From: Vicinamibacteria bacterium
Lineage (GTDB): Bacteria; Acidobacteriota; Vicinamibacteria; Fen-336
Length of the DNA stretch: 64,000 bases
Assembly (NCBI GenBank): GCA_035570235.1
Contig: DATMML010000064.1
Coordinates: 1 to 64,000 of the forward strand
Direction of reading: 5' to 3'
Shown: positions 1 through 9,207 of the stretch, piece after piece
How positions within the stretch are numbered: position 1 is the first letter of the stretch
Layout: each line of letters opens with the position of its first letter
Position numbers and translations under genes: made by a program
The notes under the pieces: model-generated
What the model saw: the letters and a program-made list of their open reading frames with translations, nothing else
The model's database searches: none
Told to the model about the DNA's origin: nothing

Positions 1-28
1 CGACGCAAGCTTCGAGGGGTGCCATTCT

Positions 29-1078
29 ATGGTTGAGTTCAGTCACCTCATCTCGGCCATCGACACACACACCGCAGGGGAGCCCACCCGGATCGTCCTG
101 AGGGGCCTCCCCCAGCTCATCGGCCGCACGATGGCAGAGAAGCGGAACGACATGCGCGAGCGCCTGGATCGCTTCCGCACCCTCCTGATGCAGGAGCCGC
201 GTGGGCACCGTGACATGTTTGGTGCGGTACTCACCACGCCCGTGACAGAGGAAGCTCAGTGCGGCCTCATCTTCATGGACCACGATGGCTACCTCGACAT
301 GTGCGGCCACGGCACGATCGGCGCCGCCACTGCTCTGATCGAGACCGGTTGGGTCCCACCGATCGAGCCGGAAACGAGGATCGCCTTCGACACGCCGAGC
401 GGGCTCGTAGAGACGCGCGCCCGAATCCAAGACGGGCGCGTGGTCGAGGTGTCGCTGTTCAACGTCTCTTCGTTCGCTCACTCCAGGGACGTCGCGCTGG
501 ACGTTCCCGGTCTCGGGCGCATCGTCGTAGACGTGTCCTTCGGCGGAAACTTCGTCGCCATGGTTCCCGCCAGCGCCGTCGGTACGTCGGTCCGCCCCGA
601 GAACCTCCACAAGCTCGTGCAGATCGGCATTCTCATCAAGCGCGCGGTCAACGAGCAGGTATCTGTCCGGCATCCCCTACAGCAGCACATCGCTCGTGTC
701 GAGCTCACCGAGATTTACGAGAGGCCCGATCCTTCTAAGCCGTACTCCAAAGGTGTCGCCATCTTCGGTGAAGGGCAGGTGGACCGCTCGCCCTGCGGCA
801 CGGGTACGGCAGCTACGATGGCGACACTCTACAGCCGAGGCGAACTGTCTTTGGGGCAGGAGTTCACGAGCGAGAGCATCATCGGGAGCCGCTTCAAGGG
901 GAAGCTCCTCCGGGAAACCCGGGTCGGCGATTTCGTCGCGGTCGAACCCGTCATTTCAGGACAGGCGTTCCTGATCGGAATCCAGCAATTCGTTCTCAAT
1001 CCTCGCGACCCGCTGGGCTGGGGGCTGCGGGTCGCCAAACCAGCTGAACAACACGTCTCGTCCCTGTCACGCGCATAG
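29..1078 (+). CDS. Proline racemase / 4-hydroxyproline 2-epimerase family enzyme
   Basis: The 349-aa protein is a full-length member of the proline racemase superfamily. It carries both catalytic cysteines, C92 in MCGHGTIG and C256 in DRSPCGTGT. Two cysteines are typical of racemases and epimerases that invert the alpha-carbon of proline or hydroxyproline; trans-3-hydroxyproline dehydratases have Thr at the second site. The enzyme should be cytosolic, as there is no signal peptide. The ATG is preceded by a GAGGGG-like ribosome site. It lies 118 bp upstream of a TonB receptor and two peptide-hydrolase-like genes, which fits use of proline/hydroxyproline-rich peptides, but the downstream genes have their own promoter. 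Family assignment is firm; racemase versus hydroxyproline epimerase cannot be settled by reading. Confidence 0.9.
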   Translation: MVEFSHLISAIDTHTAGEPTRIVLRGLPQLIGRTMAEKRNDMRERLDRFRTLLMQEPRGHRDMFGAVLTTPVTEEAQCGLIFMDHDGYLDMCGHGTIGAATALIETGWVPPIEPETRIAFDTPSGLVETRARIQDGRVVEVSLFNVSSFAHSRDVALDVPGLGRIVVDVSFGGNFVAMVPASAVGTSVRPENLHKLVQIGILIKRAVNEQVSVRHPLQQHIARVELTEIYERPDPSKPYSKGVAIFGEGQVDRSPCGTGTAATMATLYSRGELSLGQEFTSESIIGSRFKGKLLRETRVGDFVAVEPVISGQAFLIGIQQFVLNPRDPLGWGLRVAKPAEQHVSSLSRA

Positions 1079-1130
1079 TAGTTAGAGTCCCTCGCTTGCT
1101 AACTAGCGTTGAACAGGACTAAAAAAGCAG

Positions 1131-1158
1131 TTGACACCCGTTGCCTTCTAGATATACT
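1131..1158 (+). promoter_or_regulatory. Sigma-70-type promoter for the TonB receptor operon
   Basis: A perfect -35 box TTGACA (1131-1136) is followed after 16 bases by TATACT (1153-1158), a good -10 box. The ATG of the receptor follows 38 bases later with GGAGG just upstream. The surrounding DNA is locally A/T-rich compared with the genes. Confidence 0.75.
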
Positions 1159-1196
1159 TCATATCAAATATCAGCCGCATTACCCGGAGGCTTCCC

Positions 1197-3938
1197 ATGA
1201 AGAAGCAGAGTGGCGGTGGCATCGTTGGCCGCGTCCTTGTGGGAGCCTGCCTGGTTCTCGCTCTTGCCGTCCCGGGGTTGGCCCAGGGCACGGCGGCCAT
1301 AGAAGGAACGGTAAAGGATGAGAGCGGCGCCGTGATCAAGGGGGCCACGGTGCGATCGACGAACGTGGCTACCGGCTGGGCGACTGAGGCGACCACGAGC
1401 CCCGTGGGTACCTACAGGCTCGACGCCCTCCCGCCCGGGGTGTACCGAATCACGGTGGACGCTTCAGGCTTCCCCCGCCTCACCCGTGACGGCATCACCG
1501 TCCACGTGGGTCAGGCGGTGGCGATCAACCACGTGCTGAAGGTGGGACAATTCCAGGAGGCTCTCAGCGTCACCGGGGAAGCACCCCTAGTCAACGCCAC
1601 GAAGTCGGAAATCGGCCAGATTGTCGAGTCTGAGAGGATCCAGGAGCTGCCTCTCAATGGACGAGACTTCCTCGAGCTGGCTGAATTGGCGCCCGGAGTT
1701 GCTCCGTCCACGGGTTTCGGCGGAGGCTTGACCAGCATCAACGGCCTCTCCTTCCGAAACGTGACCATTCATTTCGATGGCCTGGAGGTAACGGACGTCG
1801 TGGACCGAGGGGCCTACGGCTACTACACTTCGGAGCCGGTGCAGGAGTTCCAGGTCATCACCAACCGCTTCACCGCCGAGTATGGCCGGTCGATGAGCGG
1901 CGTGATCAACGTGGTGACGAAGTCTGGGACCAACGACTTCCACGGAACTGCGTACATCTACGGGCGGGATCAGAGGCTGAACGCGCGGCAGTGGGTCTTC
2001 AACTCCGACACGCTCGGCTTGGACAAGGAGAAGGACAAGAGCCCGTTCAGCCAGAAGCAGTATGGAGCCAGCCTCGGAGGTCCCATCGTCAAGGACAAGA
2101 CTCACTTCTTTGTCAACTACGAGCGCGACAACTACCACACGACGACGATTGTCAGCGCGGACCCGGCCTGGTCAATCCCCGCGCTCGACATCTCGAAGGA
2201 AGTGGGCAACTTCCCCCAGAACAACGACGGCGACCATTTCTTCGCCAAGCTCGACCATCAGCTCTCGACCAAGCACTCTCTAGAAGCGTCGTTCACGCGC
2301 AAGACGGAGACCGACACCAACGTCTACGTGGGCGGCTTCTCGACCCAGGCTTTCGGGGCCCAGACCGTGTACGACGAAAAACTCTTCATGCTGAGCGACA
2401 GGCTGGCCCTGTCGAACCGGACCCTGAACGAGTTCCGCTTCCAGGTCGGGACGCGGCAGAACGATTGGAATCCCAATTCCCGCCATCCGTCCGTTTATGA
2501 GTACACGGACTTCGGCGTCATCACGTGCTGTGGCAGCCATCCCAGCGTTGATCAGACCAACCATACCCGCCGCCTGGAGTTCAAAGACGACCTCACTCTC
2601 CACCTGAGCCAACACAGCCTGAAGTTCGGGGGCGACTTCCAGGTCCTGAGAGGCGATTCCGACACCCGCTACACCGCCACCGGCTATTACGTCGTGTATT
2701 ACGGGTCCCCGCTGTACTTGCGCCAGGCGTTCGGTCCGACCCACTTCGTCTTCGATGAGAACGTCGACGGGGTCTATGCGCAGGACGACTGGCGTGTTCG
2801 CGACAACCTGATGCTCAACCTTGGACTCCGCTACGAGTACAACCAGTTCGCTCCCTCAGACCATGGCGACATTGCGCCACGGGTGGGCTTCGCCTACGAC
2901 CCCTGGAAGGACGGCAAGACCAGCGTCCGGGGCGGCACCGGGTTGTTCTACGACATGGCGTTCACACAGCTCTTGCAAGTGTCGGCCTGGGGCGGCCCCA
3001 ACGGCGCGTACACCCTGACTTTCCGTCCTTCCGACCCTTTGTATCCGAGCAACTTCGCCAGCATTCCCTCGCTTCCGGCGGGACGTCCGATCCCGGCGCG
3101 CGATATCTACGAGCTCGACCCCAATATGAAGACCGCCCGTAGCTGGCAGAGCTCGATCGGGATTCAACGCGAGATCGCCAGGGACCTCGCCATTAGCGTC
3201 GATGCGGTCTACGTGAGGGGTCACAACCTGTTCCGCATTCGTGATCTGAACGCCCCGCCCTTTGAAGGTCCCTATCCCAAGGGCCAGGAAACCACGTTCG
3301 CCAACGCACTGCGGCCGACACCTCCCGTCCCCAACGGCTTTCGCCGGGTCGACCAGCTTGAGTCCTCGGGCAGCAGCGAGTACGAAGGGCTTTATTTCAA
3401 CATCACTCGCCGTGTGCGCGGCGGGCACACGTTCCAGCTGTCCTACACCCTCGCCAAGTCGAGGGACAATCTTGGCTTCGGCGGCGACTACGTCAGCCGG
3501 CCCAATGACAGCACCAACATGGCGGCCGAATGGGGCCCTTCCCTGAACGACCTCCGCCACACCGTTGCCGCCAACGGCACGGTTCAGCTGCCCTGGGGCT
3601 TTTCGGCTGGAGGAATCTTCCTCGCCTATTCTGGCCGGCCCTACACCGCCCAGCTCGGCTATGACTACAACGGCGACGGCGTCACTAACGACCGCCCACC
3701 GGGCGTGGGCAAGGACACCCTGACGGGAGACTGGTTCCGGGAGCTCGACCTTTTCCTCAACAAGGCCTTTAAGTTCAAGGACCGCTACCAACTTATCGTG
3801 CGGCTCGAAGCCTTCAACGTCTTCGACACGCTCAACAAGAATACCTATGGCAACATCGTTGGCACCAACACATACCAGATCGCGACGGGGGCGTTCCCGC
3901 CGCGCCAGCTGCAGGTGTCTGCGAGATTCGCGTTCTGA
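1197..3938 (+). CDS. TonB-dependent receptor with carboxypeptidase-regulatory-like N-terminal domain (Oar-like)
   Basis: A 913-aa outer-membrane receptor. Residues 1-29 are a signal peptide ending near GLAQG. A carboxypeptidase-regulatory-like fold follows at about 30-110 (IEGTVKDESGAVIKGATV), then a plug domain at about 115-240 (LPLNGRDFLELAELAPGV, VITNRFTAEYGRS, GVINVVTKSGTN) and a long beta barrel ending in the aromatic C-terminus ARFAF. This is the Oar-like/SusC-like architecture abundant in Acidobacteriota, generally used to import peptides or oligosaccharides with energy from TonB. GGAGG lies just upstream of the ATG. The next two genes follow after 37 and 16 bp and encode a dipeptidase-like and a serine hydrolase, so a peptide substrate is a reasonable inference. 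Confidence 0.9.
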   Translation: MKKQSGGGIVGRVLVGACLVLALAVPGLAQGTAAIEGTVKDESGAVIKGATVRSTNVATGWATEATTSPVGTYRLDALPPGVYRITVDASGFPRLTRDGITVHVGQAVAINHVLKVGQFQEALSVTGEAPLVNATKSEIGQIVESERIQELPLNGRDFLELAELAPGVAPSTGFGGGLTSINGLSFRNVTIHFDGLEVTDVVDRGAYGYYTSEPVQEFQVITNRFTAEYGRSMSGVINVVTKSGTNDFHGTAYIYGRDQRLNARQWVFNSDTLGLDKEKDKSPFSQKQYGASLGGPIVKDKTHFFVNYERDNYHTTTIVSADPAWSIPALDISKEVGNFPQNNDGDHFFAKLDHQLSTKHSLEASFTRKTETDTNVYVGGFSTQAFGAQTVYDEKLFMLSDRLALSNRTLNEFRFQVGTRQNDWNPNSRHPSVYEYTDFGVITCCGSHPSVDQTNHTRRLEFKDDLTLHLSQHSLKFGGDFQVLRGDSDTRYTATGYYVVYYGSPLYLRQAFGPTHFVFDENVDGVYAQDDWRVRDNLMLNLGLRYEYNQFAPSDHGDIAPRVGFAYDPWKDGKTSVRGGTGLFYDMAFTQLLQVSAWGGPNGAYTLTFRPSDPLYPSNFASIPSLPAGRPIPARDIYELDPNMKTARSWQSSIGIQREIARDLAISVDAVYVRGHNLFRIRDLNAPPFEGPYPKGQETTFANALRPTPPVPNGFRRVDQLESSGSSEYEGLYFNITRRVRGGHTFQLSYTLAKSRDNLGFGGDYVSRPNDSTNMAAEWGPSLNDLRHTVAANGTVQLPWGFSAGGIFLAYSGRPYTAQLGYDYNGDGVTNDRPPGVGKDTLTGDWFRELDLFLNKAFKFKDRYQLIVRLEAFNVFDTLNKNTYGNIVGTNTYQIATGAFPPRQLQVSARFAF

Positions 3939-3975
3939 AGCCTCGTCCTCGACCGCAGAAGCGAAGGAGGCAACC

Positions 3976-5082
3976 ATGAGCAGTGGCCCCCAGCCAGGGC
4001 GGCGCGGTTTTCTCAAATCCCTAGCCGCAGCACCGATGCTTCTCGCAGCCCCGGCCGCGGCGCTGCGCCCCTCCCCTGCGGCTGCGCAGCCCACTCCCGT
4101 CGGGGGCGATCTCCATTCGTCCGCCATCGTCATCGACCACGCATGCCCGCTCCTGACCCCGGAAGCGGACGAATACATTGCGAAGACACGCGCGGGGGGG
4201 GAGACCGTGGCCATGGCGACCGTGGCCAGCAACCATGACTTCCGTGCGGCGATCGACCAGATCACGGGCTGGCTCGAGCGCTTCGACCGCGACCCGTCGC
4301 TCATCCACGTGACGACGGTCGAGGACATCTATCGGGCGAAGCGCGAGGGAAAGCTCGGCGTGGGCTTCCACTTCCAGAACTCGCGGCCCGTCGAGTATGA
4401 CCTGCGCCTGCTCCGCGTTTTCCACCGACTGGGCGTACGGGTCATCCAGCTCACGTACAACGAAAAGAACCCCGTCGGCGATGGCTCGACGGAGCGCACC
4501 GACTCCGGGTTGTCCAAGTACGGTCGCAAGATGGTCGAGGAGATGAACCGCCTGGGGATCGTCGTGGATTGCAGCCACGTGGGCTACCGGACCACGATGG
4601 AGGCGATGGAAGTCTCCAAGCTGCCCGTCATGTTCAGCCATTCCAACGCGTACGGCGTCTACCCCAGCAAGCGCAACATCAAGGACGACCAGATCAAGGC
4701 GCTGGCAAAGAGCGGTGGCGTCATCGGGATGAACGGCTTTCCCGGGTTCGTGAGCAAGGACAGCTTCGTCGACAAGAACCGCGGGCCATCGCTCGAGCAA
4801 CTGCTCGATCACGTCGACTACATCGCCAAGCTCGTCGGTACCGACTATATCGGGCTCGGGCTCGACTATTCGCAGTCGAATCCTGAGGACTACAAGCGGT
4901 GGGGGTACGAGCCCGACACCTACCCGATGCCCCCTTGGCACTACCCGACGGGCATCGACGAAGTCTCGAAGCTTGCGAGCTTCACCAAGGGCCTAAAGGC
5001 ACGAGGCTACTCCGATGCGGACGTACGGAAGATCCTCGGTGAGAACTTCATTCGAGTCTTCAAGGCGGTTTGGAAGGCTTGA
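3976..5082 (+). CDS. Tat-exported membrane dipeptidase-like protein (peptidase family M19)
   Basis: The 368-aa protein starts at 3976, where AAGGAGG precedes the ATG; an upstream in-frame ATG lies inside the receptor gene. The N-terminus has a twin-arginine signal (RRGFLKSLAA, then an Ala-rich stretch), implying folded export. The body matches renal-dipeptidase/M19 enzymes: GVRVIQLTYNEKNP, DCSHVGYRTTMEAMEVSKLPVMFSHSN, NIKDDQIKALAKSGGVIGMN, and YIGLGLDYS. M19 enzymes are zinc hydrolases of dipeptides. Oddities: the N-terminal H-x-D metal motif reads IDHACPLL and the usual bridging Glu region reads FHFQN, so the metal site may differ. It sits between the receptor and a beta-lactamase-like hydrolase, probably in one transcript. 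Confidence 0.85.
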   Translation: MSSGPQPGRRGFLKSLAAAPMLLAAPAAALRPSPAAAQPTPVGGDLHSSAIVIDHACPLLTPEADEYIAKTRAGGETVAMATVASNHDFRAAIDQITGWLERFDRDPSLIHVTTVEDIYRAKREGKLGVGFHFQNSRPVEYDLRLLRVFHRLGVRVIQLTYNEKNPVGDGSTERTDSGLSKYGRKMVEEMNRLGIVVDCSHVGYRTTMEAMEVSKLPVMFSHSNAYGVYPSKRNIKDDQIKALAKSGGVIGMNGFPGFVSKDSFVDKNRGPSLEQLLDHVDYIAKLVGTDYIGLGLDYSQSNPEDYKRWGYEPDTYPMPPWHYPTGIDEVSKLASFTKGLKARGYSDADVRKILGENFIRVFKAVWKA

Positions 5083-5098
5083 GCCCCGTCTGCCCGCG

Positions 5099-6718
5099 AT
5101 GTCCAGGTCGAGTCTCTTCTCGCTCCTAGCCCTCGTTCTGTCGGCGGCGACGGTCGGCGCGCAGCCGACCGCGCAAAAGGACCCGCGCTGGCTAAGGCTC
5201 GATGCGGCGGTGCGGCGGGGCATGGCGGAATGGGAGGTCCCCGGACTAGCCATCGCGGTGGTCGAGGGCGATCGGGTCGCCTTCATTCGCGCGTACGGTG
5301 TCAAGGAGCTGGGGAAACCGGAGCCGGTCGACCTTGACACAGTCATGGCGATCGGCTCTACCACCAAGGCCATGACGGCCACTCTGGTCGCCATGCTGGT
5401 CGACGAAGGTAAGCTCGCCTGGGATGATCGGGTCACTAAGCACCTCCCATGGTTCCAGCTCTTCGACCCCTGGGTCACTCGTGAAGTGACGCTGCGGGAC
5501 CTCCTGACCCATCGCGTCGGGGTTGGGGGGGCTCTGCTTCCGGCTGCCACAACGCTCGACCGCCGGGAGGTGCTCCGGCGGCTGCGCTTCATCGAGCCTT
5601 ACGCGCCCTTCCGCGCCCATTACGACTACAGCAACCTGATGTACACGACCGCCGGAGAGATCGTGGCCGAGGTCTCTGGTAAGCGCTGGGAGGACGTGCT
5701 CCAGTCGCGGCTGCTGGCTCCGCTCGGAATTACCGGCGCCCACCTCACTCTCGACTCGCTCTGGTCGCCCGAGAGTGTGGCGCCCTGCTTCTGTTGTGAC
5801 CTGGTCGGACGCTCCGTCGGAATCGGGGACGCGCGAGCCGGGACCAACCTCACCATGCCCCATCTCAAGAAGAACGGACGCATGCAAGTCATTCCCTGGC
5901 GGCGTTACGCCAACATCGGCCCCGCGGGCGGAGAGCTGTCCATGAGCGTCAGGGACATGGCGCGTTGGGTCAGGTTCCTGGTAGGCAAGGGGGTGTTCGA
6001 GGGCAAGCGTTTGCTGAGCGAGAAGCAGTTCGCGGAGATGCATGAGCCACAGATTCCGATCCCCCGCGAGAACTGGTCGCCGTTTCTCCGGGAAGAGCCG
6101 GCCGTACACTTCATGGCCTACGGCCTCGGGTGGCGTCTCAACGACTACCGAGGCCGGCGCATGTCCTCGCACACCGGCAACGTCTATGGCTTCCACTCCA
6201 CCGTCGGTCTGCTCCCCGACGATGGCATCGGCGTCGTGGTGATCGCGAACGCCGATCGCACGGGCCTGGCGCCGGCCCTGGTCCTTACGGCCTTCGATCT
6301 CCATCTGGGCGCACCGGAGGTTGACTGGAGTCACCGCGTCCTGACCGGGTACGAGGCGCAGGAGCGCGAGACCCAAGAAGCTGAGAAGCGCCTTAGGGAT
6401 GGGCGGCGCGTCGGCACCAGCCCGCAGCTTCCCCTCTCGGCGTTTGCCGGAACCTACTTCGATCCCGCCTACGGTGAGGTACACGTCACCGAGCAGCCAG
6501 GCGGGCTACTTCTCGGCTTCCCGGGCGCTCAGGAGGCCGATCTCACACACTGGCACTACGACTTGTTCCGCATGAGCTTACGCGGTCCAATGGCTTACCC
6601 GCGGTTCGCGAGGTTTGTGATCGGTCCAGATGGGAAAGTGGGACGTCTCAGCGTCGAGGGAGTCGCGGACTTCGTCAGACGGTCGTCAGAGACCGCCGTG
6701 TCCGCGACAGGTCGCTGA
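5099..6718 (+). CDS. Secreted class C beta-lactamase-like serine hydrolase
   Basis: Starting at ATG 5099, 16 bp after the dipeptidase gene, the 539-aa protein opens with a signal peptide ending near VGAQ (residues 19-22). It contains the S-x-x-K motif S87-T-T-K90, the Y-S-N motif at 177-179 and an H-T-G triad-like motif in SSHTGNVYG, so the catalytic set of the beta-lactamase/D-Ala-D-Ala peptidase family is complete. The last 130 residues resemble the DUF3471-type extension common in these proteins. Family members act as esterases, D-aminopeptidases or carboxypeptidases more often than as beta-lactamases; operon context favours a peptidase role. Confidence 0.88.
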   Translation: MSRSSLFSLLALVLSAATVGAQPTAQKDPRWLRLDAAVRRGMAEWEVPGLAIAVVEGDRVAFIRAYGVKELGKPEPVDLDTVMAIGSTTKAMTATLVAMLVDEGKLAWDDRVTKHLPWFQLFDPWVTREVTLRDLLTHRVGVGGALLPAATTLDRREVLRRLRFIEPYAPFRAHYDYSNLMYTTAGEIVAEVSGKRWEDVLQSRLLAPLGITGAHLTLDSLWSPESVAPCFCCDLVGRSVGIGDARAGTNLTMPHLKKNGRMQVIPWRRYANIGPAGGELSMSVRDMARWVRFLVGKGVFEGKRLLSEKQFAEMHEPQIPIPRENWSPFLREEPAVHFMAYGLGWRLNDYRGRRMSSHTGNVYGFHSTVGLLPDDGIGVVVIANADRTGLAPALVLTAFDLHLGAPEVDWSHRVLTGYEAQERETQEAEKRLRDGRRVGTSPQLPLSAFAGTYFDPAYGEVHVTEQPGGLLLGFPGAQEADLTHWHYDLFRMSLRGPMAYPRFARFVIGPDGKVGRLSVEGVADFVRRSSETAVSATGR

Positions 6719-6777
6719 GCATCTTCCTTCGTCTATCGGACACTCCCAAGGCCTTGTCCTTAAAGGCCCGTAGTAGG

Positions 6778-6793
6778 GACCCGGACGCGGGTC
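6778..6793. terminator. Short GC hairpin between convergent genes
   Basis: GACCCG and CGGGTC form a perfect 6-bp stem with a GACG loop, placed in the 83-bp gap between two converging genes (stops at 6718 and 6802). There is no T-run on either side, so it is only a possible bidirectional terminator. Confidence 0.3.
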
Positions 6794-6801
6794 ACGACCC
6801 A

Positions 6802-8433
6802 CTAACTCTCGGCTTCGACATGAATGAGATGCCGCACCTTCGGCTCACTACGCGTGTAGCTGTGTAGTCGATCCTCCAAATCCCGATCCTCGCGTGTCGA
6901 GCGCTCATGTTGGCGCAGATGCTCCGCCCAGGAGCTCACCAAGAAAGTCTCGACGTACAGATCAGCGTGTTCGACGTCCCGGAAGACTCCCCAACGAGAT
7001 GCACCGTCTCGTCGCCTGACGCGCCCATACCTGTGTAGCGTCTGCAGGAACTGCTTTGCGTTCTGCGCATCAACAACGTACTCGACAGTCACGAGCACGG
7101 GACCCCGCTCAAGACTCGGCGCGACGTCTTTCACGATCGCCGGCATGCGCCAGTGGTTCCAGGGGCTTACGTCGGCGGCCATGGCCGGCAGTCTCGCCAT
7201 CAGTCCCAGCGCTGTCGTCGCGACCGTGCCCACGCCCGCCCACAGGAGTGCTGTTTCGACGCTCGCGTGCGCACTAACGCTTCCCCACACCGCACTCCCC
7301 GCGGCCATCCCTCCTTGAGAGATCAGCATGAAGACCGCGAGCACGCGAGCTCGGACCCAGTCAGGAGCGGAAGTCTGCACAAGCGCACTCACGAGGGAGA
7401 TGAAGAGGATCCAACCGGCACCGCTCACGAGCATGATGAAGATGAGACCGCCGAGGCTGTGGACCAGGCCGGTCGCGACAATCATCGCGCCGAGCAACGC
7501 GACGGCCATCGAGGCGATGCCTTCCGTCGACCAACGGGCGCGGGCGGGCTGCATCAGCAGCGCACCTCCGACTGCACCGGCTCCGAAGCACCCTAGAAGA
7601 ATCCCGTACCCAATCGCGTTGTTACTGATGTTGTGCGCCACCGTCGGCAAAAGTGCGAACGACGCGCTGGCAAAGAACATCACCACGCCGGACCGCAGCA
7701 TAAGCGCACGGATCGCGGGAGCGTGTCGAACGTAGCGGATGGCGGCTATCGTCGCTCCACCGACCGTTTCCGGCGGCGACGTTCGTTTATGAACTGGACG
7801 CTTCCAACGCGCAACCACGAGAATGACGCCGGCGAACGACGCCACGTTTAGAAGGAAGGCGGCGCCGACGCCAGCCGTCGCGATCAGTACGCCGGCGAGC
7901 GCCGGGCCTACTGCCCGTGCGATGTTGAATTCAATGCCGTTGAGCGCCGAGGCCGCGGGCAGATCGTCCTTCGGCACAAGCTCCGGAAGTACCGCCCGCC
8001 AAGTGGGCGTTTCGAACGCATCTCCCGCAGACAGCGCGAACGTCAGCGCAAGCAGGATCCACGGGGTGATGACACCCGTCAGGGTCACCACTGCGAGCGT
8101 GAACGCGGCACAGACCATCCATGCTTCTGTATAGAGAATCAGCCTGCGACGGTCGACAATGTCCCCTATCGCTCCGGCGGGCAGCGCGAGGATGAAGAAC
8201 GGCAGCGCGGAGGCCGTCTGGGTCAGCGCTACGTACATGGGGCCGGCGCCGAGCGAGACCATGAGCCATGCCGCGCCGACGCCCTGCATGAATGTACCGA
8301 CGTCAGACACCACGTCGGCGACTAGCAGCTGGCGGAAGATTGGCGTGCGCAACGGTCGCCACAGACTCGGCGCTTCGTGCTTCGCTGGTATCTCCATCGG
8401 AGTGTTGAAGAGGATACCGCGTTCCGTGGACAA
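6802..8433 (-). CDS. MFS transporter of the enterobactin-exporter-like (MFS_3) family
   Basis: A 543-aa protein with about 12 hydrophobic segments through residue 410. The N-terminal pattern (FRQLLVADVVSDVGTFMQGV, ADVVSDVG, LPAGAIGDIVDRRR loop with the MFS G-x-x-x-D-R-x-R motif) and a roughly 100-aa soluble C-terminal tail (LVTVEYVVDAQNAKQFLQ..., HLRQHERST) are characteristic of the PF05977/DUF894 group, usually annotated as exporters of siderophores or other small molecules. The start could also be the internal Met at 8397, which trims 12 residues before KHEAPSLW. It is transcribed towards the preceding operon. No substrate can be read from context. Confidence 0.85.
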   Translation of the reverse strand: MSTERGILFNTPMEIPAKHEAPSLWRPLRTPIFRQLLVADVVSDVGTFMQGVGAAWLMVSLGAGPMYVALTQTASALPFFILALPAGAIGDIVDRRRLILYTEAWMVCAAFTLAVVTLTGVITPWILLALTFALSAGDAFETPTWRAVLPELVPKDDLPAASALNGIEFNIARAVGPALAGVLIATAGVGAAFLLNVASFAGVILVVARWKRPVHKRTSPPETVGGATIAAIRYVRHAPAIRALMLRSGVVMFFASASFALLPTVAHNISNNAIGYGILLGCFGAGAVGGALLMQPARARWSTEGIASMAVALLGAMIVATGLVHSLGGLIFIMLVSGAGWILFISLVSALVQTSAPDWVRARVLAVFMLISQGGMAAGSAVWGSVSAHASVETALLWAGVGTVATTALGLMARLPAMAADVSPWNHWRMPAIVKDVAPSLERGPVLVTVEYVVDAQNAKQFLQTLHRYGRVRRRDGASRWGVFRDVEHADLYVETFLVSSWAEHLRQHERSTREDRDLEDRLHSYTRSEPKVRHLIHVEAES

Positions 8434-8804
8434 GGAGCGATCAGCCAGGACCGACTCGCCGGCCGGATGGTCAGCCTAAGTCTAATGCCGCGCGCCGGCG
8501 ACCGACCCAGAGGACGGGACGTATCGGCTTGGAACCTCCTGGCACCTCGCGAGACATACTGAACAGAAACTGATTCGCAGTCAGTGGTCAGTGAGCCGCG
8601 TATCCAGCGTACGCGCAACCACTTGCAGCGGCGAGCAGACTCTTAGATCGGTGAATAGCGTGGCGGTCCCCATTTTTCCAGGACGGTGCCCTTGCCTTCT
8701 GGCAACGCGAGATCGCCCGTCGCCACGTCGTTCGAAGCTGGGAAAACCTATGATTTTCCTAGACTATTCGTGGCCTCACAGCCTTACCTTCTGCTTGTGG
8801 AAGG
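8434..8804. other. Intergenic stretch upstream of repeat copy 1
   Basis: No reading frame here has recognizable protein similarity. The A/T-richer part near 8740-8775 could hold a promoter for the small downstream frame, but no convincing box pair is visible. Confidence 0.4.
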
Positions 8805-9197
8805 ATGCATAGCATGAAGGTTCTGAGCTTCCTCGGTGAGCGGCCCGACGACGCCACGACTGCGCTCGATTTGGGGAGCCCCGACCGACCTCACCCCGAC
8901 CTTTCATGTCTCAGTGGAGTGTTGCGTCCCCGTAGTGTCCGCTGCGGAGAGGCGATCATCGCCGCCAGCCAGCCGGCGCGCTTGTCATGGCGGAAGCACG
9001 ACGGCGTCCTAGCCATTGTTCTTGAAGGAATAGCGGGTCATTTCGACATCACACTCTACCGCTTGGGGCATAAGACATGCCGGCCGATCGTCGAGGACTC
9101 AATCGAGGGCTCCTTGGCAAACGCCCGACAGGAGGCAGACGGCCTCGTTCGAGACCTACTCGAGCACCAGTGCGGCGCGTGTTCTGGCTGGGTCTGA
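8805..9197 (+). CDS. Small protein of the dispersed 79-aa family, copy 1 (start altered)
   Basis: The last 80 codons match the small protein encoded at 16246-16485 (shared LSWRKHDGVLAIVLEG, FDITLYRLGH, EDSIEGSLANARQEADGLV, and a C-terminal H-x-C...C-x-GW). The family start codon is ATC here (8958-8960), so translation would have to begin upstream, for example at the ATGs at 8805 or 8814, giving up to 130 residues with an unrelated N-terminus. The frame is open to the same stop position as copy 2, and many differences are at third codon positions. It may be a diverged gene or a recently inactivated copy. Confidence 0.4.
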   Translation: MHSMKVLSFLGERPDDATTALDLGSPDRPHPDLSCLSGVLRPRSVRCGEAIIAASQPARLSWRKHDGVLAIVLEGIAGHFDITLYRLGHKTCRPIVEDSIEGSLANARQEADGLVRDLLEHQCGACSGWV

Positions 9198-9200
9198 GGA
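8921..9200 (+). repeat. Dispersed gene-bearing repeat, copy 1
   Basis: From GTTGCGTCCCCGTAGTGTCC to the GGGTCTGAGG end, this 280-bp block aligns with 16209-16490 and 27332-27604. The conserved block includes about 37 bases upstream of the start-codon position, including the GGAGAGG/GGGGAGG ribosome-site region. No terminal inverted repeats or target duplications are evident. Its right edge falls directly against a broken PIN-domain gene. Confidence 0.85.
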
Positions 9201-9207
9201 GCCTCAC

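Noticed and set aside
2856-4328. Long minus-strand frame (490 codons) over the TonB receptor and dipeptidase genes
   Set aside because: It is antisense to two well-supported genes and has no recognizable domain; long antisense frames are expected in high-GC DNA.
5246-6484. Minus-strand frame of 412 codons over the serine hydrolase gene
   Set aside because: The sense strand carries all beta-lactamase-family motifs; the antisense translation has none.
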